A stretch of 64,000 nt of DNA, from NCBI GenBank assembly GCA_958299035.1, contig CATQJL010000316.1, positions 39,296,025 through 39,360,024 of the forward strand. Reading direction: 5' to 3'. The notes under the pieces are model-generated. The model was given only the letters and a program-made list of their open reading frames with translations. It was not told where the DNA came from and did no database searches. The stretch's first letter is position 1. Each line of letters begins with the position of its first letter. Shown here piece by piece: positions 57,159-64,000 of the stretch. The position numbers were made by a program, and so were the translations under genes. This stretch comes from Cylicocyclus nassatus (taxonomy: Eukaryota > Nematoda > Chromadorea > Rhabditida > Strongylidae).

Positions 57159-58574
57159 TTATCCATTTTTTTGTCCTTTCCGTTGGCCGCCAGTATCTTC
57201 CTCTTCTTCTGAACCGGACTCTGGAAAAAAAACAGAAAAGTCATTTTAGAAATTGCAGTGCGAAGGCTCACGGTACCTGCTACTTTGGACTCAGTGCTAG
57301 TACCAGATTTAGAGCTCTTCCCAGTGGTTGTTATATTTGATCTCGGAAATGTGGAAGGAGTTCCGGTGGTCGTAGCTGTCGTCCAAACAGACGATGACTC
57401 CGTCATTGTCGACTTTCCAAATGTATCCTAGAATCAGATTAAGTGGAATCTGTTAATCACAATAGATTATTTGTCACATACTCGGACGTTCTTCAAAGTC
57501 TCTTTCATTTCCTCGTTAGTTTTTTGCATCTCCTCATAAGTTTTTGTTAGTTTCTCCAGTACTTCCAAGGTCAGCCCTTGCATCTCTGGAACTTCATCGC
57601 TTCATGGGAGACACTCAAACACATTTGCGAAACCCACGATGCACTTCGTCAAACATCTTATTGCCTACTTGTGACTCCCATCCTTTCTCATCACTTCTGT
57701 AAGGGATAAAACTCCTCATATGAAAATAATTTTGACGAATTTTCATGCTCTGACCTCTGCCTAACCGATGACGCTTCTAAGGTTTGATTGCTGTCAGGTT
57801 GCAGACCTTTCCTGAATGAGTTCTTATTAAGAACAAAGGTTATAGGTTGAAGTAGTATAGATGAGTCATCGCACGTAGAAACTGGACGCAGTTGCGTCTG
57901 TCAAGGCAGTGAGTGTTTGGAAGAGATAGCAGGCGGTAAGAGAGGTGGAAGCGCGGTAAAACCGAGAGACGCCGACATCGACCGTAGTGGCGCATGTTTC
58001 TGCGTGCATTGACTGGCTTATAATAGCTGATTTTGTCTGCAATTTCGGCCATCTTGTATTTTGCAATGCGAGAACTGCGCAATTGAAAACTTTGAATTTT
58101 CTCTACCAAATCATTCCAAACTCAAGATCTGATCATTTATGGTCCTGGTTAAGAAATGAAGCAATAAAATACGCAATTCCCAATCTCGCAGAAGCGAAGC
58201 TTTCCAACAGCAACGCCAAAGTACATCAATCAAGAAACCCGAGATCATGAAGAGAAGACCATGAACAATGAAGCTAAATTAGACGAATATACATACGCTA
58301 CTGCTTCTTGTCGATGCAAGCGATGTTTGCAGATGGCATCTTTCCATTGATCCAGTGTGAATTCCAACGGTGTCAAAGTATGAGTCTCGTTCGCACTCTG
58401 AAACATAATACCAAACCACCTCAGTTGCTTCCCGCAGATTCCTGACACAAGTCAGTCAAATGTCCTTACTTTGAAGTGTAATATAATGCGTTTCTCGTCA
58501 TACATGACGGCGACCTAAATTGCTCGGTTAACTTGATATTTAAAACCTGCAAAGCGACAATCCTTTCCGCTACT
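57159..58574 (-). CDS. Unknown protein with a coiled coil and an acidic tail
   Basis: Family not recognised. Exons 58574-58547, 58514-58470 and 58397-58293 join in phase and read VAERIVALQVAVMYDEKRI, ILHFKSANETHTLTPLEFTL, DQWKDAICKHRLHRQEAVAY. Exons 57599-57482, 57427-57277 and 57220-57159 also join in phase and read EVPEMQGLTLEVLEKLTKTY, EEMQKTNEEMKETLKNVRDT (a clear heptad-like coiled coil), a Ser/Thr-rich linker (TTATTTGTPSTFPRSN), and the C-terminus ESGSEEEEDTGGQRKGQKNG. Two small pieces between them, 57811-57766 and 57696-57669, look like exons, but I cannot make every phase agree, so the middle of the model is open. The first exon opens at an acceptor, so 5' exons are missing. The DEKRIILHFK...LTPLEF..DQW stretch may be the best search query. 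Confidence 0.5.
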
Positions 58575-59096
58575 CTGTTTGAAAAATGTGGAGATACGAT
58601 GAAATTAAGAATTTAGAGTATTCCAGTTTGCTCGAACTCAATGAGTCCGATACCTTCTGCTTTTGAAAATTCCGAGGTCTCGACCATGACTCAGCAGATT
58701 ATGACTCAGTTACCGTAGCGCGAACAAGGTTACCGTACTAGTCTACAATACCACTATCACTTTCATTCCAAATAAAGGTGAAGCTTAACTTTAGTCGAAG
58801 CGCAAAGGGGCATTCAATACGGTTAAATCTCAAGATACTGTACTACAAAAGGTTGCTGGCAGCCTCATGGTTTTCAAAGTTACGCGAGTAAGCTCTTTTG
58901 ATCGCAAACTAAGGGTCTCCTAACCTATTAGTGAACGCAGGATTTCTTGAATCCCACAGTTGCTTGAATGGAGAAGGACATCTCACAACAAGACGGAGGC
59001 AGCAGGCAGCTTCAATGTCAGACCTGCCATCTCTTGCTAGCATTGTATTGAGTGCTTCAATTTCTAACAGCCCCCATTATAGTCTGCCGTATTAAA

Positions 59097-59171
59097 ATGG
59101 CGTGGGATGGGCCTGGTCGAACTGCAATGTACAGCCGGCAGGATGTCAAGGGCGTGAAGGAGGATTTGAAA
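59097..59171 (+). CDS. Possible first coding exon of a plus-strand gene
   Basis: ATG GCG TGG opens MAWDGPGRTAMYSRQDVKGV-KEDLK, followed by a GTCAGTC donor-like site. A TTTCTAACAG acceptor 27 bases before the ATG could be a trans-splice site. No second exon is found. Weak. Confidence 0.25.
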
Positions 59172-59259
59172 GTCAGTCGGTATATAACAGTTTCTTTTAG
59201 CACTCATGATCACTTTAGCGGCACTTCCACCGCTCATAAAAGCAAAAGTTGCAAATGAC

Positions 59260-59717
59260 TGTACTATGGATAATCAATTGACTATAATCAATTGGATAAT
59301 CAGGTGATGATCGGAGAGCACGCGCGCGGAAGAAACGCCGACTGCGACGCGGGCGCGAGCGGCCTTAATTAGGTCACAAAATTCCGCCTTCCAGCCACCA
59401 GGCCAGTTGAATCAAAGCTTACATTACAATGGTATATGCAATCCTTTCCCACTGCGGAGATGTTTTGGGGTACAGCTTCAACATGCTCATCGGAAAGCGG
59501 ATAGCGGATGGATGATGAGATGCACATCGTTTATGCTTTATCATCAATTGGCTCTAAGCCAGAGAGAAGAAGAAGTATGTTCGTTGGCTGGCCTCAGACG
59601 TCGCTAACTATTATGGAGAAGTTGTGAGTACGATGATCGAAGGATAAGTAAATATAAGGGCTTCTAGGTCACTGCAACGCTTTAATTAAATAGTTTATAA
59701 ATATATACACTGTGAGG
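59260..59717. other. Intergenic stretch
   Basis: A triplicated ATCAATTG-type word (59271-59297), a CG-rich block (59318-59362) and, at 59390-59420, a half-copy of the 38670 repeat. No gene supported. Confidence 0.35.
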
Positions 59718-59930
59718 CTAGCATCCAATGTCCGATGAGCACCAAGAACAAAATCTACTATTTCGTTTAAGACGAGCCTTTGCAAGATCAACTTGGAACT
59801 CTGGATTTGGAGCAATGCCAACTTTCTTCTTAACGAACAATTTAAGAATTCCTTTATCGAGTACAGCGTAAAACTTTCGTGCTATATTGATGACCCGCCG
59901 TTTTCTTCGCTTTATGCTAACCATACCCTA
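59718..59930 (-). CDS. Basic terminal exon of an unknown gene
   Basis: After an ATTAATTTAG acceptor (59931-59940) the frame reads GMVSIKRRKRRVINIARKFY, AVLDKGILKLFVKKKVGIAP, NPEFQVDLAKARLKRNSRFC and SWCSSDIGC, then stop. It is Lys/Arg-rich with three Cys near the end. It could be the C-terminal part of a cysteine-containing secreted domain, but nothing proves this. Upstream exons toward 60180 are not recognised. Confidence 0.4.
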
Positions 59931-60684
59931 AATTAATACTACTTCTGGAGCAACTTCAAAGCTCACGCTACCTCCAGTCGTGTTGGAACTTCCGTACACT
60001 TCTCAACGGGCCAATCAGCCATAGAGGTGACCGAAGAACTTTTCAATCGAGTAGCTATTCGCTTCATTCAAGCGCACACAGCTTGCTGGCAAGTAAAACG
60101 TGAGAATGAACTTTCTTCCAGTTGCATTGCGTGATTACGTTTTGTCATTGCTCCACTTATCATATTTCTCGAAAATACAGAGAGTGTCAGGATCAAGGGG
60201 TAGCTGGACCCTTGCCTGAAGGTGTAGCGGTGTTACGGTGTGTCAAACATAGTGATTATATGTTTATTACTAAAGATACAAAAACTAAACAATAGAGGTA
60301 GGGGGAAGGGAAGGTGTGTGTGTGTTTTAGATGGTCTCCAGTCCTCTCTTATATGCAGGTCCGCCTTACAACAATAACAGCGGTTAGGGCGGGGTAAGAC
60401 ATTGCATAATAAGTGATGTGATGTTACTCAATATTACCCAATGTTATGCAATCTGATGAAATGATCTCATGACATCTCCGATCACAGAAAGCTCGTTTTC
60501 GAGCGTCTTAACAGACTGGTTGAGATACTGATGGTGGTTGTCGTTGAGCGTGTCGTTCAGCTAGCGTTTTGAACATAGTGGAGGTGGGATTAGGTGAGCT
60601 GTTGGCGCAGCTACGATCTTTTCCTCTCCTCCGGGTGGTTTAGATAGCTCGTCCTCGAGCAGGAAAAATAATGGCCAGGTTGAA

Positions 60685-61330
60685 AGAGATTAGTAAAAGT
60701 CATTACCGACTCATTAACCGCATACTGCTCCGAAGGACGCGACATGTGGTGTGATTTCCTTCAACCCATCGTGTTCGCATACAACACTAGCCTTAATGAC
60801 ACTACAGGATACAGCCCATACTTCGTCGCTTACGGACGTCACCCTATCACATGGAGTGATATTATTCATCAACTTCCATCTCCTATTTCCTACGCCTCGG
60901 ACAGCTTCACTGATCAACTCACAACAGCTTTGCAAACTACAATCACAAACGTTGAAAACCAGATCGCAAACAAAACAGCATTATACAAAGCACGGTATGA
61001 TTTTCAGCATAAGGTGTTCACAAAACAAGTTTCTGTTGGAGACCTCGTACTCTTACACGATGAAAGGATACGCCCCAAATTTACCATTCCATAAAAAGGC
61101 CCCTTTCTAGTAACAAAGTTAATCGTCCCAATGTTACCATTCAAAGTTTAATTGGCCCCAAATCTACTCAAACTGTACATATCGATAGACTTAAGATCTA
61201 TTGTCCCCGCTCTTCATCGGCTAGTGTTTCCGAACCAACCTCAACCACTCCACCACCTCACATAATGGAAACATCAGAAGACGATGAGCAACCTCTTAAC
61301 CGTCCTACAAGTTTAGAACCTCACAGATAG
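60685..61330 (+). pseudogene. Ty3/gypsy-type integrase C-terminal fragment
   Basis: The first frame reads KVITDSLTAYCSEG, then WCDFLQPIVFAYNTSLNDTT, GYSPYFVAYGRHP and KQVSVGDLVLLHDERIRPKF, the core-end and C-terminal region of an LTR-retrotransposon integrase (FAYN, TGYSPF, VGDLVLL). It stops at 61094. The expected continuation follows in two other frames: KGPFLVTK, then RPNVTIQSLIGPKSTQTVHI and DRLKIYCP with a Pro/Ser tail to the stop at 61330. Two frameshifts and the absence of upstream protease, RT and RNase H show a dead, 5'-truncated copy. No paired LTRs are visible. Confidence 0.75.
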
Positions 61331-61567
61331 GATCTTGAAACTGACAGCACAGACTCTGAAGAACTCTAATTGTGGAAAGTTCACTTTTCCACTAACATTT
61401 GGTATGTTTCAAACCTTTTTACCATTTTTCCGCGCATCGTTGCTTCAACAATCAAAACTTCTTTGAGCCGACGACCCCAAGAAGTTAAACAAACTTTCTC
61501 ACTAGTAAGCAGTCCTAACAAACAACTACAATCACCATTAAAGCATAAACTCAGACGATTCACCGGA

Positions 61568-61780
61568 ACTTCCGCAGGACAAGCAGAACTTGCAGCGTTT
61601 CCGCAGCACTTTCTTAACCATTGAGAAAGTGCACGCTCCAAAATGCGAGGTTTCCGCAGGAAATTGACGTCACAGCGATCGTAAACCTGAACTTCCGCAG
61701 CACTTTCCATAAAGCGCTGCGAAAGTGCAGTGAGGCTCGTAAGGTTTCCGCAGCACTTTGGCCTGCCAGCATTTCCGCAG
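61568..61780 (+). repeat. Cluster of six TTCCGCAG motifs
   Basis: TTTCCGCAG or TTCCGCAG occurs at 61570, 61598, 61651, 61693, 61744 and 61771, often followed by CACTTT, and GAAAGTGC words lie between, so parts fold back on each other. The cluster directly follows the retroelement and could be its LTR enhancer or an unrelated foldback. Confidence 0.6.
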
Positions 61781-63188
61781 GATTTTGAGAGCGCATGCAC
61801 TTGCGATTGTGAAATAGCATCTTTGCCGCAATCAATGGCGTTGGCATCTCTTTCTCTTCTCTTCTTCTGTTTTTTCTCCTGTTTCCTCAATATTCCTCAA
61901 TATTAACTTATCCTTCTTCTAATTAGTACTCTTGCAGGAAGCGCATCTGAATAATCATCATCAAGCTGCTGGAAACTGGAAAGGACTCAGAGGAGGGGCT
62001 TTGTCGAAGCACGACGCTCCCGTACAGGTGTGTCTGTTCCCTTTGCTTTGTTCAAAAGTATTATTTTTAACAAACAATCAAATGATGGAAGCTAAAATAA
62101 ATAGTGATTTTCGAATAATCCTCGATCAAACAATTTGAAATCTGTAAACAGTAATTTTCGAATAAACTTTGAAAAAATTGGAAAAAATTTGGTAGAAATC
62201 AGGTTGATATATGTATGATTGATGCAAGTTTCCTAAAGTTCGTCTCTGATTACAGTAACTTTTTCCTGAAACGCTCTTATTAAACACAATAAAAACTGTT
62301 GCAAACAGCAACAGCTCTGGCTAAACAACACATACTCTTGCTTTACTATGACCATTAGAGTAAGATTTCTTAGTTCGAAGACGGCTAAAAAATCCTCTAA
62401 TTGTAAGAAACCTCCGGTTTTGAGAAGCGTGTACTTTCAGATGCACTGGGTGGCGCTAATTATGTTCGTTGGCAGTGCAGTAAAGTTTGGCTCTTACGAA
62501 ATTTTTGCGAGGATGGCAGAAATGAAATCGATAGTATCCCTTTTCCCGACATTTTAGAGGGAGCAAATATTTGGCTTTGATATTTTTCAATTTTTCAAAA
62601 ACAGTAAATAGAGCAAAGGGCAAGAATTATGAGATTTGATCTTTTATCTTCGAGGGCTCTAAACTTCAAGATAAAAAAGGTGTACAGAAGCAGCAGCATC
62701 CATAGGCAACTAAAAGATACGCCTTTTGAGATATCATGAAAAGTTTCTAAGAAAATTCTGTTTTGAGAACCAGCGTTTCAAAGAAGACGCATCAATCATG
62801 ATTCCTAAGATAATATTAGGTCGTTTCAGTGTTCGTCGGTTTTTCAAAAAATCATAACTTCCTTTCTTTTCAATAGAATTTTTCAAAACTATTTCTATTT
62901 GAAAGAGGAAACCATGCTGTTACTGCGGCCCTCTTGCATGGATCAGTATGGAAAAACCGAGATTTAGAAGCAATTGAAGAGATTTCATGATTAGCATTTT
63001 TCAAGCAGGGTCACGGAAAATTGTGAATATATTTTTATCTGATAGAGGAAATTACATTATAGTGGCACCTTTGCCATCAATCAGTACGAGATGTTCATAA
63101 GTTAGAAGCGAGGAAAGAGGATTGACCAGGTTTAGCGATTTTCAAGGCTCAAAAATTCTAAAAACGTCACAGCGAAAACCAGAGTGGC
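61781..63188. other. AT-rich stretch
   Basis: No supported exon. Between about 62860 and 63130 two diverged copies of a block of about 170 bp seem to follow each other (GAAAGAGGAAACCATG...GGATCAGTATGGAAAA versus GATAGAGGAAATTACA...CAATCAGTACGAGATG). Confidence 0.35.
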
Positions 63189-63593
63189 GGTCAAGAATAA
63201 CGATAGCTCTGCCAGCCGCTAGCTGCCAGCTGCTCGCGCGCGCAGAACGGCCCGTCCTCACTCGTTTATGAAATCGAGAAAAATGATTTAAACCTCACTT
63301 CTTTTCATTAAACTCGTTTCACGCCTTAATCATTGAAGCTTACATATGTCAGATACTGAATTGAGCTCAAAACATTTCCATCGGGTATTTATGACGATGT
63401 GATTGCTGAATATTTCCATCCTTATAAAATAGCAGAAGCCTTAGCATAAAGCTAACATGAAGAAAAACAACGCTTCGGCATATACAGCTACAAAATGTAG
63501 TGCCTGCGTGAGCTCGTCGTGTGCTACCTGTATACCGTTTATTGACACCCGGCCACTCATGGTGCCACTATTGCCCGCTATCGTTATTCTTGA
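63189..63593. mobile_element. 405-bp TIR element
   Basis: GTCAAGAATAACGATAGC at 63189 and GCTATCGTTATTCTTGAC ending at 63593 are perfect 18-bp inverted ends, extended by TCTGCCA / TGGTGCCACT-like similarity. The interior is AT-rich apart from GCTCGCGCGCGC near the left end. No duplication is evident. Confidence 0.6.
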
Positions 63594-64000
63594 CATATAC
63601 CCCGAAAACCATCATAACTTTTGATAGGGGCATTTGTTCGGCACGAATTTAGTATAACTAGGAAGAGGAGATCACAAGACATATGTTTATGTTAGTTCGG
63701 TTTTTTGTGACGTTTTTGGAATTTGGCGAGCTCGCATAAAGCACCAGGGTCTGAGTAATCATCTTCCTGCATTTTTAACTCTGCGACTTTTGCTTAGTAG
63801 AACGCATTTAAGTCATATTTGGAACGTAATTCCTCTGATCCAAAAAAAATTTCACAGGCAAATCCAGGCAGATAGTAGGGAATAATGATTTTTCGAAAAT
63901 TAGTGCGAACGAAATTCTGAAACTACCTAATATATCAAAAAAAAATGAAAGAGGAATAATTGGTCTCGAATCTCCCAAAATGGTCTACAAGTTTTTGGTG
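63594..64000. other. AT-rich window end
   Basis: Nothing recognised. Confidence 0.4.

Noticed and set aside
61381..61890. 169-codon minus-strand frame with Cys/Asn repeats
   Set aside because: It is the complement of the TTCCGCAG motif cluster; the periodic CGN residues come from the DNA repeat.

Overview
This window looks like nematode nuclear DNA, most likely from a clade V/strongylid-type worm, though the species is inferred only from style. It has no bacterial operons. Coding sequence is split into short exons with GT/AG junctions, many introns are only 48-90 bp with TTTCAG-like acceptors, and one start codon lies just behind an intron-less splice acceptor as expected for spliced-leader trans-splicing. 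There is a tau-tubulin-kinase-type kinase, a family expanded in nematodes. The rest is a dense graveyard of non-autonomous DNA transposons, Helitron-like elements and decayed retroelements.

Genes rebuilt from splice sites and matching phases, left to right: the 5' end of an acidic protein (1894-2313, minus); two 3'-terminal exons of an unknown gene (2875-3224, plus); a seven-exon Thr-rich single-pass membrane protein (6917-9076, plus); an unresolved exon cluster (10240-10575, minus); a tau-tubulin-kinase-like gene spread over about 8 kb, lacking one exon and probably damaged (27557-35437, minus); a Gly/Pro-rich gene ending in a poly(A) signal (43223-48763, plus); a complete six-exon ALY/REF mRNA-export adaptor of 252 residues (49207-51543, minus), convergent with the previous gene; an unknown coiled-coil gene with an acidic tail (57159-58574, minus); a possible plus-strand first exon at 59097; and a basic terminal exon (59718-59930, minus).

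Mobile DNA: several elements can be placed by their own target duplications. These are mariner-like (TA) at 5367-6283 and 25418-26365, piggyBac-like (TTAA) at 16648-17209, 37441-38406 and 33721-33954, PIF/Harbinger-like (TTA/TAA) at 28710-28912 and 50522-50747, hAT-like (8 bp) at 35566-36432, and Mutator-like (9 bp) at 18049-19248 and 20396-20541. A Helitron-like family (TC...CTAG, with a microsatellite and an internal palindrome) has three clear copies. A second family ending in a hairpin stands in head-to-tail tandem at 19685-21264. Retroelements are fragments only: a Ty3/gypsy-type integrase tail (60685-61330) and RTE-like reverse transcriptase pieces (29085-29280; about 33540-34640).

The most informative architecture is nested insertion. 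Two copies of one roughly 390-bp terminal-repeat element (17842-19410 and 54585-56729) carry different later insertions, so each copy gives the empty site for the other. All gene models are hand-built; exon edges rest on consensus sites and frame continuity, not on transcripts.
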